Assembly: GCA_031213475.1 (NCBI GenBank)
Contig: JARUPZ010000019.1
Coordinates: forward strand, 10,570,698-10,634,697
Reading direction: 5' to 3'
Length of the DNA: 64,000 bases
Source of the DNA: Nereocystis luetkeana
Taxonomy: Eukaryota; Sar; Phaeophyceae; Laminariales; Laminariaceae
Both the position numbers and the translations under genes were made by a program. Below are positions 1 through 9,942 of the stretch, one piece after another. Within the stretch, counting starts at the first letter, position 1, and each line of letters begins with the position of its first letter. The notes under the pieces are model-generated. The model was not told the DNA's origin. It saw only the letters and a program-made list of their open reading frames with translations, and made no database searches.

Positions 1-700
1 TTCTTTATTCACTCTATTGCGCCATCGGCGGTACGCCGAAATACGGAAACTGGATAGGTTTGGATGGAAATTCTCATGCCCAAGACTCTCAAGCACGCCC
101 GTGCGCTGATGCGTGGTGTGGGGGATTGTCGCGAGTTCCTACACGATCCGTCCAAGCGAATACGCCCTTTCACTGCCCTTCTCCGGGAGGGGGTGAGGTA
201 AGACTATACCCCTGCTATGGAAGCGATCGTACGCCAGAGCTTCGCCGAGCTCGCTGCCACGAAAAGTTTGGACGCCTGACTGAGACGACGTAGCCGACGG
301 CTCACGCCCCTTCCACATATGCTGCGACGCCTGTATCGACGGTGTTGGTGCCGTGCACCAACAGGAACAACCAGACAACTCGGTATAGCCAACCCCTTAT
401 ATCAGCCGCGCTACCCTCGATTCCGAGAGGCACTGGATCCCGCGGTACCAAGAAGCTAATAAAATTGTCTTGGCCATCAAACGACTTCAAGGCTACTTAT
501 GGAGGACGACGTTTGGCGTATGTTCGGACCACAACGCGCGCGTCCAGCCGTGGCTCGAGTACCTCACCAGGTAAAATATTATACTCGAGTACCGCAAGGG
601 GAGCACCAACGGAAGTGTTGATATTTTCTCCCATGTGCCGGAACCCGCAACCGAGCACGACCGCAATGGGTCTAGCAGCCTCAACCTTGTCACAGTCTGC
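1..700 (+). pseudogene. Ty3/gypsy pol remnant: end of reverse transcriptase and RNase H
   Basis: From about 75 the plus strand reads KTLKHARALMRG followed by SKRIRPFTALLREGV, the conserved segment that follows the RT palm and thumb in Ty3 elements. RNase H follows: FHICCDACIDGVGA near 308-350 supplies the first acidic residue in its usual setting, RATLDSERHW lies near 407-440, and the SDHNARVQPWLEYLTR segment near 520-570 carries the conserved Asp-His. There is a stop after the GVR at about 197, a further stop inside RNase H, and another after LTR near 570. RNase H would remove the RNA strand during cDNA synthesis. This copy cannot encode a working enzyme. The alternative, a caulimovirus-like RT, is disfavoured because an integrase follows. 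Confidence 0.7.
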
Positions 701-2029
701 GGCCTAACGCTAACCCCAACCGCAACGACGGTATCTTCCTCATCAGAGCCTGCGGGCTTCGCACGCGGTCTTCATGGACTCTGTTGTTTGGCTTCAGTCG
801 ACTTGTGTCCCGTCTCGAAAGCACAGTCTTGAGTGGGCTGCCTCTCACTTCCACAGTTTCTCCCGATCTTTGCGCACATAGGCCACGTATCAGGACTGAC
901 AACCTTTCTGCTATTTTGGGTATGTTCGTCGCTTTTGTGTCTGCCCCTGTCACCCCCTTCGATTGCCGTCCTGGCTAGGGGGGATTTTACCATCCGCCAA
1001 TCTCGCTTTCGCTTTGGTTTCTGTCGTATCCTCAGGGGGCGGCAGGGGTTATGCCGAAGCCCCGCTGCAGCGACGATTGTCTCCCAGTGTGCTGCTCTCC
1101 CGACGACCGCGTTGCAGGGAGAATACCCCCCACGATCTCTGGTGCGTCCGTGTGTGCTCGATTTCCGCCCGGTAACCCGGCACCTCCCATTTGCTTGCCG
1201 CTATCGGGCCTTATCTCCACTCGGATGCTTAGATAAACTGCCGCTACAGCTGGCACAGCGCCACCTACTGTTGGTTCAGGCTCCTGCGCCGAGGGGGGGG
1301 GTGTAGACCATTTCAGCGGTATGCTATCACCCCGCTGCGAGTCCCACGGCTCCGACCACCCGCACCCGTCGCTATGGGCCCCCTTTCGCCTCGTCAGTCA
1401 CGTGATACCCATCCCATTCTGCCGCGACCGCGCTGAGCCTATGGAAATTCCTGGCTTACGCCGCTAACTGGCGTAAAGCCCATCACCACAGTCGACCTGA
1501 GTGCCCTCGGCGCAGCTGTCGAAATTCGCGGAGTGATTCCGCGGCAAATGCTTTTCACGCGGAAGGTCTTGGGAACGACAAGCCGAGTGCGCGTGCAACG
1601 CCGCCATGTGTTACATAGCCCTAGCTTTGCACGCGGTCTTTTGTCGTGTTTCCTTTCTTACCAACGCCCCCCCTTCTCCAAGGTGCAGGAGCTAACGGGC
1701 AAAGGACGAGTGCACATCACCGAGACGAGCATCGTTCTACTCGTCCTACAACCGTCTACCCCCCTTGTGCCGGGTGCGCAACGATTGGTAGGCCATACTG
1801 CCTATATGTCTAGCCACAAGTTCAATCGCATTTATGTACCACTGCCCGTGTGACCTTGGGTCATGCAGACTTCCCTTGTCACACTTTCCTGGAACCCTAG
1901 ATTAACGCGCACCGTACGTATGCTCGAACGTTTCTGTTAGTGGATCGGTATGAGCATTTCCACTGACGGGGGATACGCAACTGCTTTAAGTGTTAAGCAC
2001 GGAAAATGTCGCGGCAGACGGTCCGGTGG

Positions 2030-2720
2030 CCCACCATCACGGTGCGTTTCACAGAAGGGATCAGCATCTCCTTTAGCATAAATTAGTTCGGCCCTCCCCC
2101 GGTAACGCCCCGAGGTATTACATCATGCTTTTCACGGATCGTTTCAGCCGCCAAGCCAACATGTTCGCAGTCACAGCGGCTGAGTTCACAGCTAAGGGCA
2201 CGGCTACCATTCTCATCAACCGGTATATTCCCCTCTGAGGATGCCCGTGCAGCATTTTCTCGGACAACCGCCTCCAGCTCTGCTCCACGCCTTCGCGCGC
2301 CCTTCATCAGTTTTTTTGGGCTTGGAAAATTGCCTCTTGCCCCAACCACCCTGGCGGCAACGGTGGGGTGGGATGTGTAAACCACACGATCGCCCCGATG
2401 CTGGCAATGGTCAAACGCGAGCGCCAAAACAACTTGGATGAACAGCTACCTGATGTAGAATTTTCGTGGAACAAGTTCGTCAGCCTCGCCATGGGTTTGT
2501 CTCCCAACGAAGTCCATATCGATGGGCTGTCACGCCTCCCCGTCTCGCGTTTTGAGCGTGCTGGTGTGGCCCGGCAGATGTGTTCGCCCCCGCGACCACC
2601 CGGCAAACTGCGACTTGACGACGGACCGCCAACAGCACGCCTACGGTATCGTTTGCGAACGCCACGCCCTCATCGTTCTTCGCGGGAACCCCTGCAACTC
2701 CGCCATCTCCAACGCACGGC
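2030..2720 (+). pseudogene. Ty3/gypsy integrase core, catalytic Glu lost
   Basis: In one plus frame the DDE integrase core is readable. LFTDRFSR has the first Asp at 2137-2139, FSDNRLQLCS has the second Asp at 2263-2265, and GNGGVGCVNHT stands where the catalytic Glu belongs. The spacing from the second Asp to that site is exactly 35 residues, the canonical D35E distance, but the codon at 2371-2373 is GGA (Gly). Downstream, AMVKRERQNN and SLAMGLSPNEVH are the conserved post-core segments of Ty3-type integrases. A TGA at about 2236 interrupts the core between the two Asp residues. Integrase joins retroelement cDNA to host DNA; with Glu replaced and a nonsense codon, this copy cannot. The HHCC zinc-binding N-terminus was not found with confidence. 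Confidence 0.78.
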
Positions 2721-2739
2721 GTCCGGTTCCCAATATCGC

Positions 2740-3590
2740 AGTTGGTGGCTGGCGGTCGATGCCACCACCCGGCAGGGCGCGACGCTTGACATGGACGCCA
2801 AGATCTTGAAGTTCAAAGTCCCACACTTAACTGCACGGGCCCCTGCAAAGTCCTCGCAGTTGGTCCCTGCTCCCCAGTGGATACCCGCCCGAATCTCCTC
2901 TAGGGGCTCAGCTCTTGATATGATTCTTCTTCCGGCATGCCAAGCGCTGATGCTCGTCAGCAAGTATCGATTCAACGCTGTAAGCACTGTGCGACCCCCG
3001 ACGGCCGGTCCTAGGTGAGCCTTTATTTCCCAGCGATATAGGTCAATATACGCGCTCAAAAACGTCTCCAATCCACCCCCCTCGTACGACTCCACCAAGG
3101 GCGATGTTTCGAGTCCCCTTCAACGACTCAAAACGTGATAAGATCACCGAACACCAAGCGGCTAGAGGTCGAGGTGGCGTCATCGCGGTGACGGACAAGA
3201 CTCATTGCACAGGAGCCTCCCGACTATCCCTTGGAATGGGAAATGTACCTTCATCTCTCTCGCCACGAATGGTCTCTGGCACCTCACCTGCCTATCGCTG
3301 CACATCGCACAACTATTGGCGTTACGGATACTGCAACTCCATGCTCCCCAACGGGGCCCATGGTTGCTGCTAGGGCGACGACGGTCTGTGATGGCCGACG
3401 AATGCTGCAGTAGAGGTGCCCGATTTACTACCGAGGCTGCTTATTGGGGGATCTCCATAACCCACCCACAACCTGACTTCGGTTTACCGTCTTCGTATCT
3501 GGGAGACCTTCTCGTTGGCGTCAGCAGCACGCTCTACCTGTCTGGGGCACGTACGTGCGAGCGCACGTCTCGACTCGGTTGGGTCGTGGC
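2740..3590 (+). pseudogene. C-terminal tail of Ty3/gypsy integrase, frameshifted
   Basis: Downstream of the integrase core, short pieces in alternating frames continue the polyprotein. DKITEHQAARGRGGVIAV lies near 3130-3190, and LPNGAH and GDDGL near 3340-3400. The same part of a second Ty3 copy is found on the minus strand at 12438-12995 (MYETHW, RGE...LAPRYS, AGAHLWYKARDGLWWLG). The correspondence supports both calls. In this family the tail is a DNA- or chromatin-contacting module; the exact fold is not determinable here. After about 3590 the match is lost. Confidence 0.5.
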
Positions 3591-3599
3591 CTTACTTAA

Positions 3600-4560
3600 G
3601 GTGGGTCTTGTTATTCTTGATTATTTGCATATCGCAGGCACATTTTGTAATAATGTTCCATCCGATGCAGGATAGACGACGATCCTCGGTGTGTATCACG
3701 AATAGGCTTATGCCAGTGTCGCACTACCTCACGCTAGACCTCATGACGTGTATGCTGCCGTTCTATACGGAGCTGAAGTTATCGGCCAGTGCAGTGCACA
3801 TGTTGAATTGGGGTTGTATTTCTCTTCATTTTGTGCACCCTTAATTTAGACTTTTTCAGACCTCGAACTCGGGGTGCAGGCCCTTGTTGAGAACCTGCGG
3901 TAAAGTAATATCGAGAAAATCACAAGCTGCTGTGATGAAAATCGTAAACGTCCCGGTCGCTACCCGGAAAACACAAACCGGAAGAAACCCTGAACACAGC
4001 GTGTTGAACTCGCGATGTTTTTTTTTCTGTCCGGCTAAAACGTCTGGAGATTAGAGTCACTGGAAACCCAGGGACCAGGAGACGCTTGGGTGCCAGCGTT
4101 AAGCTCACCACGCTCCCACGTTGGGAAAACGTGTGTGTCGTGTGCAAACTTATTATCCCTAACCGTCTATAAAATATTGCTGAACTGGAAGTTGCTACCC
4201 CACGCCCTCGCGCTTTCAGCTGGCCATTTTGTCTCGAGAAAAAAGTTCCTGTACGAGTGTGAGCATGCACTCGGTGAAACTGGAACTCACGAAATGGATG
4301 TTATGAATCGTACATAGACACGAGCGAACCACCTACGAGCCACCGCAGACAGCTGGTCTCCAAACTCCTTTGTGAGCGTGGCCTCCTGATAATGCCCAAC
4401 ACGCAGCACGAAACATTTATTAATAGTCCGTTATACGTATCATTATTCGAAAGCTATACGTGCTACGTATATTTCAAAGATGAAAAAATAAATTACCCGT
4501 GTATGTCGAATGTTGGCGACAGGTGGCACGAGGCTGAGGGTCCCCGCAGAGAGCATATTG
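3600..4560. other. Unassigned sequence between Ty3 remnant and SINE
   Basis: No coding sequence, tandem repeat or known element is recognisable. Short open frames on both strands lack motifs. It may hold the remaining Ty3 3' end and LTR, too decayed to see. Confidence 0.4.
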
Positions 4561-4904
4561 GTTTTTTGTTTTGTTTTGTTTTTTTTGCTCATCCCATTTA
4601 TTATCTTCGCCCATCTTCTACTCTCTCTCCTTGTAACTCGTAACTCAGATCCGGGGTCACATAGTAGGCTCTTCTACCCCCTTCCCGCTACGGTACGTGC
4701 CTTCATTTTTATCGCGAGAAGATTTCAGCCTTTTCTTCCCTCGTCGACTCGCATCGAATTGTGCCTACCCACGCTGCAAGGCGCTCTCAACAATTGAATC
4801 CCTTTTTTTATTTTTATTTTTGCAAATAAAGTCAAAGTCCGACCCACCTGGGGCTCGAACCCAGGACTCAAACAAGTAGAATTCACTTGAACCACCGGGG
4901 CGAC
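4561..4904 (-). mobile_element. tRNA-headed SINE, copy 1 (full length, A-box region deletion)
   Basis: On the minus strand this begins GTCGCCCCGGTGGTTCAAG, carries the B box GGTTCGAGCCC, runs through a family-specific body (AGCGTGGGTAGGCACAATTC, then TCTTCTCGCGATAAAAATG, then GACCCCGGATCTGAGTTACG), and ends in an A-rich tail seen as T runs at 4560-4587. It matches the copies at 35.5, 38.3 and 52.0 kb over the whole length. Compared with those it lacks about 10 bp just after the A box (the GGTTAACCTC segment). SINEs of this kind are transcribed by RNA polymerase III from the internal A and B boxes and moved by LINE machinery. Confidence 0.9.
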
Positions 4905-5520
4905 ATTGGAACGAACGGAATGGAATTTTATATGCCGCATGAATTGGTGTTGACTGGTTGTGGGAAACGAATAGATTCAGTGTAGCCCCAAGATAAACAG
5001 TAGACCTGGTATCTAGGAAGAGGAAGAGGAAGTGTAGCACTCCTTTTCCTTGTTTGGGTCGACCGAACGGCCCGACCGAACGGCAATTGTATCGTTCCGG
5101 TCAACACCATTATGGGGAGGACAGGAGAGGGCTCAGAAACCCTAATGGAGGTATATAGGATGATATATGTGTCCGCGTATGATGATGTATTTTGGCGTGA
5201 GGCGCGAGTGCCAAGTGCTTCTTGGTGCCTTCCAGAGGGCAACATCATAACACCAGGTGGCACGCCGTCTTCACCGGTTCGACCGGCAATGATTTGATGT
5301 AGATGGTCACCACCGAGGATGGGTGTGGAAACCAATTTGCCGTGGCATGTGCAATAGATACCGTTCGTGTCGATTCGGCTGGCGAGGCCCAGGATTCCTC
5401 ATGGACCCAAACCCAAACCCTAACACGTTTTTTCAGATAGGAATGGAACGAATGACCACGATCAACCTCGTTCCGTTCGTCTCGTTCCCATGCTCTTTTG
5501 TGGGAGTTAAGACACGTCCT
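4905..5520. other. Unassigned sequence between SINE and LINE-A 3' fragment
   Basis: No recognisable gene. Short ORFs on both strands lack motifs. The 5400s contain a CCCAAACCCAAACCCTAAC stretch that is too short to be called telomeric. From about 5521 the sequence becomes alignable to the LINE-A copies at 16.27 and 62.37 kb. Confidence 0.4.
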
Positions 5521-5778
5521 GAGGCTGAACTGAGCAGACTGCGCCGCGCATTCGCCGTGGGTGATGTACAGGGGAATGGGGGGGGAGGGGGGCAACAGGA
5601 GAAGTGGCAGAAAACCCGACCAAGGCAACGCGGGGAGGGGGGGGGGGGGAGGAGGAGTAGAAGGGGAACTGTACAGCAGTGGACAGAGAAAGTAGGAAGG
5701 AGATGTCAGACAGGGTAGAAAGGCACCAGGCAGGCTAGAAAGTAGAACATGCCTTCACCGCTCGTGCCACCAACTACT

Positions 5779-5899
5779 ATTTCTGGGGACCATAGTAAAT
5801 AGGACCAAATACTCTGAGTAAAAATAGGTAAATATATAAGTTTTTGCGTAGATCATACCGGTAGGTCCTACCTGGTATTAACTATGGTCCCCCGTAATA
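5779..5899 (+). mobile_element. MITE family T, copy 1
   Basis: A roughly 120 bp element whose ends are inverted copies of TATTACGGGGGACCATAG, continuing for about 29 bp with TTAATAGGACC. Here the left end is slightly diverged (TATTTCTGGGGACCATAG). Related copies lie at 57491-57599 and 58081-58189. It sits inside the LINE-A 3' sequence. The flanking CTA on both sides suggests a TA or CTA target duplication, as in Tc1/mariner-mobilised MITEs. No protein is encoded. Confidence 0.85.
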
Positions 5900-6060
5900 C
5901 TAGTGCAGCTGGTTCGAAAGTAGTTTTCTTTGGTATTTTTTTTGTTTTTTATAGGTTATTGTTTCTTGCGCTGATCATATGTGATTTTCATTTCATTTTT
6001 TTGTCTTTCTTTCTTCGATTGATAAGCCATATTGAAAGTCGTGTGGCGTAAATCGATGAT

Positions 6061-6305
6061 GCGTTCCACGATAGAGGTGGGATATTTCCGCTACAATGCC
6101 TTCTGAATGACTGGCTTCCTTACCCCAAAATCGTCAGAATGGCAATCTTCTTCCGAAAAATGACGAATTGGCAATACGTGGGCCATGGGAAATTTCACCG
6201 GGATGCAAATCTATTTTTGCTGAAATCAGTTTTCGGCTGGTGTATGGAGCTCCTCATGTGAGGAGCCTCAGAAAAAATACGGTGAACCTCTATATCGTAG
6301 AACGC
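6061..6305 (+). mobile_element. MITE family G, copy A
   Basis: Left end GCGTTCCACGATAGAGGT and right end ACCTCTATATCGTAGAACGC are inverted repeats. The interior shares TACCCCAAAATCGTCAGAATG, GGGCCATGGGA and TGGAGCTCCTCATG-like segments with copies B and C. About 245 bp, non-coding. It lies inside the LINE-A copy 3 fragment, directly beside copy B. Confidence 0.85.
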
Positions 6306-6555
6306 CTCGGATGCCGAGTCTGCTTTAGACCCGTTCTACGACAGAGAGGTAGCACACTTCCGCTAATATTTTGTTTCTGAAACACAGTGTTCCTTTACCC
6401 CAAATCGTCGGAATGTCAACCTTGATCTTGATGGTTCTATTTTTGTGGGCATGGGCCATGCGATTATTCGCCGCGATGCATTTCGATTTTTGCTTGAGTC
6501 AGTTTTCGGGTGAGGCATGGAGCTCCTTCAGTGAGAAGCCTCAGAAAAATTAAGG

Positions 6556-6566
6556 TGAACCTCTAT
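6556..6566. repeat. Target-site duplication, left copy (LINE-B)
   Basis: TGAACCTCTAT is repeated exactly at 9263-9273 on the other side of LINE-B. These 11 bases belong to the MITE terminus, so their duplication marks the insertion precisely. Confidence 0.85.
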
Positions 6567-6771
6567 TATTATTATTATTCCTCTTGCCATCTGACAATAT
6601 GCAGCATGATCTTCAACATGGATCACTCATAACTTTCCCGAAAGAAGAAAACCTCGGAAACAAAAGGAAACCCATGCACCAAGTCTACCTCCCTTCCGTG
6701 CCAACTTTCAGCTTGTCTACTCTATTTGCTGTATTTGCTCCTTCCTTCTCATTACGTTCTATCCTTAAATC

Positions 6772-7299
6772 CTAAACTGCATCCAAGCTCCATCCCCACG
6801 CCATCGGTGTGGGTCTGTCGTCCCTCCCTCCCCTGTTCCTTCTTCCTTCTCGGCGGTCCCTAAGCTGAAGCTTGAACCTCGACACCCTCCTCGAAATGGC
6901 GACCTGAGTGGTCATCGAGACGATTTGGAGCAGGCGTTCCTTCACTACCCCCTTCCTTGCCATCGACCCACCATCCCTCCCCCCCACGACGCTAGCTGCC
7001 AGCTGGTTGATGAAGTTGCTGCCCTCTACCCCGAGGCGCCCAAAGCTTTCCACCGCTAAGGTGGCTAGTTTGTGGCTCCGCTCGTCGAAGGACGCATGTC
7101 CCGGACGCGCGTAGTGCTGACGCTTGCGCGCCTCGGAGGTAGAGGCAGCTGATCCATCACGATCAGCGCTGCCTCCTCGCAGGTGGACCTGCGCTTGCGG
7201 GTCTGCATGGGTGACGTCCAGCAGGATGGACTTTTCCCTGTATTCGCTTTTAGGAGCGTCCCGAAGACCTCCTCTCCTGACAACGAACTCTCCTGACAA
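6772..7299 (-). pseudogene. LINE-B restriction-like endonuclease C-terminus, displaced frame
   Basis: The second frame continues the endonuclease after the frameshift: FVVRRGGLRDAP, then KSILLDVTHADPQ, whose acidic residue in a short beta-strand is the PD-(D/E)xK-type signature of R2-like LINE endonucleases, and a conserved basic C-terminal region (SMARKGVVKERLLQI, QVAISRRVSRFKLQLRDRR). Stop at 6772. The first frame already contains RMDIVVRR and this frame repeats FVVRRGG, because the DNA of this segment is duplicated at 7272-7302. The endonuclease would cut target DNA for target-primed reverse transcription. About 200 bp of 3' UTR lies between the stop and the (AAT)n tail. Confidence 0.8.
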
Positions 7300-9262
7300 C
7301 GATGTCCATCCGCAGGTTCCGGTCTGCAGTGAACGGTTCGCCGCTCTCCACTTGGTGAGGGATTCCCAGCCGCTTCAGCGTGCGGGAGATCGTTGAACCA
7401 ACGGTTGATGTTGGTTCACCTGTTCTGGGACAGATGCGTGCGTGGCGTGTGTCTATGTCGACTGCCTCGCAGCAGGGGCACCTCACCGCCACGTGCTCCT
7501 CGATGCCTATGAAGCGCCTTCCCATGCCCACGAACTCCTCTGCTGGTATGACACGGAGCGAGTCTGTTGGCCTCGCCCGAAGGCAAGCAGTGGCTCCTGC
7601 TCCTTGTAGGCTCCTGTAGCGATCTTTGGCGAAGGCCTTGGTCTCGCTCCCCCCCAGCGGGTCGCCTGGTCCAGGTGGGCGTGCAATCTCCGGTAGCCCC
7701 TCCAGCGAAGCTGTGTGTGCAGCGTGTCGACCCTGATTCACCAGCTTGCCCAACCTCTGTTGAGCCTTCCGGGAGTTGGTGGTTACGGCATCATGCGCCG
7801 CCAGCATGTCGGCTTCAGGGGGCCCTGGAACCAGGCCCCCCTCTGCACCCATGCTCCATTCCAGCCAGGATTCTGGGACGATGCCCTCCATCGCTTCTTT
7901 TGTCACGCCCCACGTGTCCCTGATCTCTCGCAGGCTGCCCCTGAGCTCAGCAATGATGCTCGAATGAGGGAAACCCCTCTTTACCTTGTCTGCTAGCGGG
8001 CCCGTGAGGTCTGCTAGAACCTCCGGCAGGATGCCCACCCTACTCCCGATGGAGGCAGACATTCGCCTCGCTTCCGTCGACGGCAGCCCTAACCCTCCTG
8101 CTCCTGTCGAAAGGCATGCTTGGGCTTGTTGGTAGGGTTTTAGAATCAGGTGGCTGGCCGGGCACCCCTCCTGGAAAAACGACTGTGCGTCCGCCGCTCC
8201 CGGTAGCTCTAGGATATTTTCGTAGGCCCACTGAGCACCGTTGTCGGCCCTTCGACATGCTTTGAGTGACAGCCCCGGGTCCAGAGCCCTTTTGAGGTAG
8301 CCCGTCCGCTGCCCGAGGGATTCGACGGTGATGAGGGCCGCCGCTTGCTTGTCGGGCATGTTAGCGAGGCAGCGTGCAAGGCGGTCCGCGCCTCCGTCCC
8401 TCACTACCTCCATTGCTCGCCCCAGCACGTTTTCATCCGAGTCGATCGGGACACCAACCACCGCCACCCCTCCTTCGTCTGCGATGCGGACGTCAACGCT
8501 CTCCAGGAGCGATATCTCCTCCGCCATCGGGACGTGTCCTTTGGGTGGTAGCGCTACGGTCTTGGCGGGGTTGACCACAATGCCGATGTCGTCTAGCTCT
8601 CGCCGGAGGAAGGCAAAAGCTCTAATCGTGTTGGCCGTGACCCCCATACGGCCGAGAGATACATCGTCCATGTAGGCGAGGGCTTCCACTCCTTCTCCGT
8701 CGAACTCCTGTCGGAAACGCTTCGGCCCTGGTCTCAACGCCAGACAGAACATTGCTGGCCCCATGGGGTCCCCTTGCTGGACACCGCTGGAGCAGGCGAT
8801 CGTCCTGGTCTCCCCTGAGTCCATCCAGAAATACACGTCGGCGGGTCTTGTGCCGTAGCACTTCGCCACAAACGGCGTGAGCGCTGGAACGCAGTTGGCC
8901 GCCTCTTCAAGCACTGCCGTCCGTTTAACCGTGTTGAAGGCGTTGGAGCAGTCCGTTAGGACGACCCAGTTGCCCGTCTCGTGTAACGTCCTAGCCCTCA
9001 GTCCCACATGCTCCACTCCTCCGGGTACTGCGACCCCAAACTGCCTCACCTCTCGGTTGACCTCCTCCAACCGCGGCCGCCACAGTCGCATAGCCCCCGC
9101 GGTGATGAGCCGCCTCCATGTCATGCCCACGCAGACCGGCCGGCACTTTTCCCCCAAGGCAGTGAGGCTCGACTGCAAGAAGAGCTGCCAGAATTCTGGC
9201 GGGAACGCGTCCGGCTCGTCGACGATTCTCCGCCAGAGGCTGTCATGCCCTTTCCGAACTCT
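7250..9262 (-). pseudogene. LINE-B reverse transcriptase plus zinc finger (5'-truncated, frameshifted near its end)
   Basis: One frame is open from the truncation point at 9262 to about 7250, roughly 670 residues. Counting from the Leu codon (TTG) at 9178 as residue 1: VLTDCSNAFNTV at 72-83 carries the first catalytic Asp (76); SSGVQQGDPMGPA at 130-142 is the conserved QGDP block; AYMDDVSLG at 168-176 is the catalytic YxDD box (DD at about 8668-8663). A CPCCEAVDIDTRHARIC zinc-binding motif (C-x2-C-x8-H-x3-C) starts at residue 567 (near 7480). The frame then reaches LRMDIVVRR, the start of the endonuclease, and is thrown out of frame by a 16 bp duplication. The protein would nick the target and prime reverse transcription. 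A frame this long without a stop implies a recent copy. Confidence 0.88.
7272..7302. repeat. 16 bp tandem duplication that frameshifts LINE-B
   Basis: CTCTCCTGACAACGA occurs at 7272-7286 and again at 7288-7302, a period of 16 bp. Because 16 is not a multiple of three, the two halves of the endonuclease are in different frames. Removing one copy would join RMDIVVRR to GGLRDAP in a single frame. Confidence 0.9.
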
Positions 9263-9273
9263 TGAACCTCTAT
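9263..9273. repeat. Target-site duplication, right copy (LINE-B)
   Basis: Exact second copy of TGAACCTCTAT (see 6556-6566), adjoining the truncated 5' end of LINE-B. Confidence 0.85.
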
Positions 9274-9942
9274 CGTAGAACGCCTGTATACTTATTATGT
9301 ACTGTCTGACGTCGAGAGGCTGGGCATAGTTGACGAGCGCAGGACGGAGACGGCAGTCAGAGTAGCAAGGTACCAGGCGGACTAGCAGGGAGAATCTGGT
9401 TATACTACTCGTACCACAAGCTGCTGCCGCTACCTGGAGGGTGCTTCGTGCTTTGGTTTGCCTGTTATTTTCCTTTGGTTCTTATGGTCTCACTCTGTGT
9501 GCACAAGTAGCTGTGTTTGTTCTTCTTCTTGTTTTCCTGCTTGTTGTTTTGAAGCGTCTGCCACACCCTCTACGGGGAGGGGCACGAAATACTTTTGTTC
9601 CTTGTATTTTCCTTCTTCATTTTTCCCTTTCGATTCGTCAATGTTTTTGTTTTTTCTTTGTTGCCTTTCGTTCATCGTTTTCATAGAATGAGTATGTTGT
9701 GTCTGTCGTATCCAGCACAATGGCATGGCATTGCACATTGCCCACTGCTACAGTACTTACTGCATACCTGGTACGTGGCAACGTACAATAGTGTATCTGT
9801 GGCGTAGTTTCGTGACCACACCACTTGTATCTCTTCTACGTAGGGTGGGAGAATCGCCACGGACACTTGTCGTGCTGGAGGTCGGCGAGTGAAAATAACG
9901 ATTTAACGTGAAGAATAAACACAACACATTCGAACCTATACA

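Larger units (their letters stand above)
1..3590 (+). mobile_element. Ty3/gypsy LTR retrotransposon, decayed, 5' part outside the window
   Basis: A single Ty3/gypsy polyprotein can be followed in the plus strand through several frames: the end of reverse transcriptase, RNase H, integrase core, then a long C-terminal tail. The order RT-RNase H-integrase is that of Ty3/gypsy rather than Ty1/copia. Stops and frameshifts occur throughout, so the copy is dead. The gag, protease and RT palm would lie to the left of base 1. No LTR could be recognised after about 3590. Family assignment is by motif recognition; end points are approximate. Confidence 0.75.
6567..9262 (-). mobile_element. LINE-B: 5'-truncated retrotransposon with restriction-like endonuclease
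   Basis: A 2.7 kb minus-strand element bounded by an 11 bp target-site duplication. Its 3' end (left side) is a short (AAT)n tail, seen as TATTATTATTATT at 6567. Its 5' end (right side, 9262) falls inside an open reading frame, so the copy is 5'-truncated in the usual LINE manner. It encodes RT, a CCHC zinc finger and a C-terminal PD-(D/E)xK-type endonuclease, which places it with the R2/CRE/NeSL-type early-branching LINEs rather than the apurinic-endonuclease LINEs. Confidence 0.85.
6332..9283 (+). mobile_element. MITE family G, copy B, split by LINE-B
   Basis: The left terminus CGTTCTACGACAGAGAGGT starts at 6332. The body resembles copy C at 59.7 kb (CCCCAAATCGTCGGAATGTCAA, TTATTCGCCGCGATGCATT). 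The right terminus is cut: TGAACCTCTAT at 6556-6566 is followed by a TATTATT tract, and the terminus resumes at 9263 as TGAACCTCTATCGTAGAACGC. Removing 6567-9273 restores a terminus like that of copy C, so LINE-B inserted within this inverted repeat. Confidence 0.85.
5521..9915 (+). mobile_element. LINE-A copy 3: 3' part, interrupted by nested elements
   Basis: Segments 5521-5775, 5900-6060 and 9284-9915 are consecutive parts of one LINE-A 3' region, shown by comparison with the uninterrupted copy at 62370-63440. They carry the end of the ORF with its purine-rich AGGAGTAGAAGGGAAACTG-like stretch, GGTTCGAA before a T-rich run, TATTGTCTGACGCC-like sequence, and the terminal GGACAC...GTGCTGGA...GTGAAGAA block ending at 9915. 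The gaps are filled by a TA-type MITE (5779-5899), two other MITEs, and LINE-B. The LINE-A fragment is therefore the oldest layer here. Confidence 0.8.

Noticed and set aside
5320..5718. 131-codon plus-strand frame with a G-rich end
   Set aside because: Its second half is LINE-A 3' sequence with a poly-G tract, so it is not a gene.
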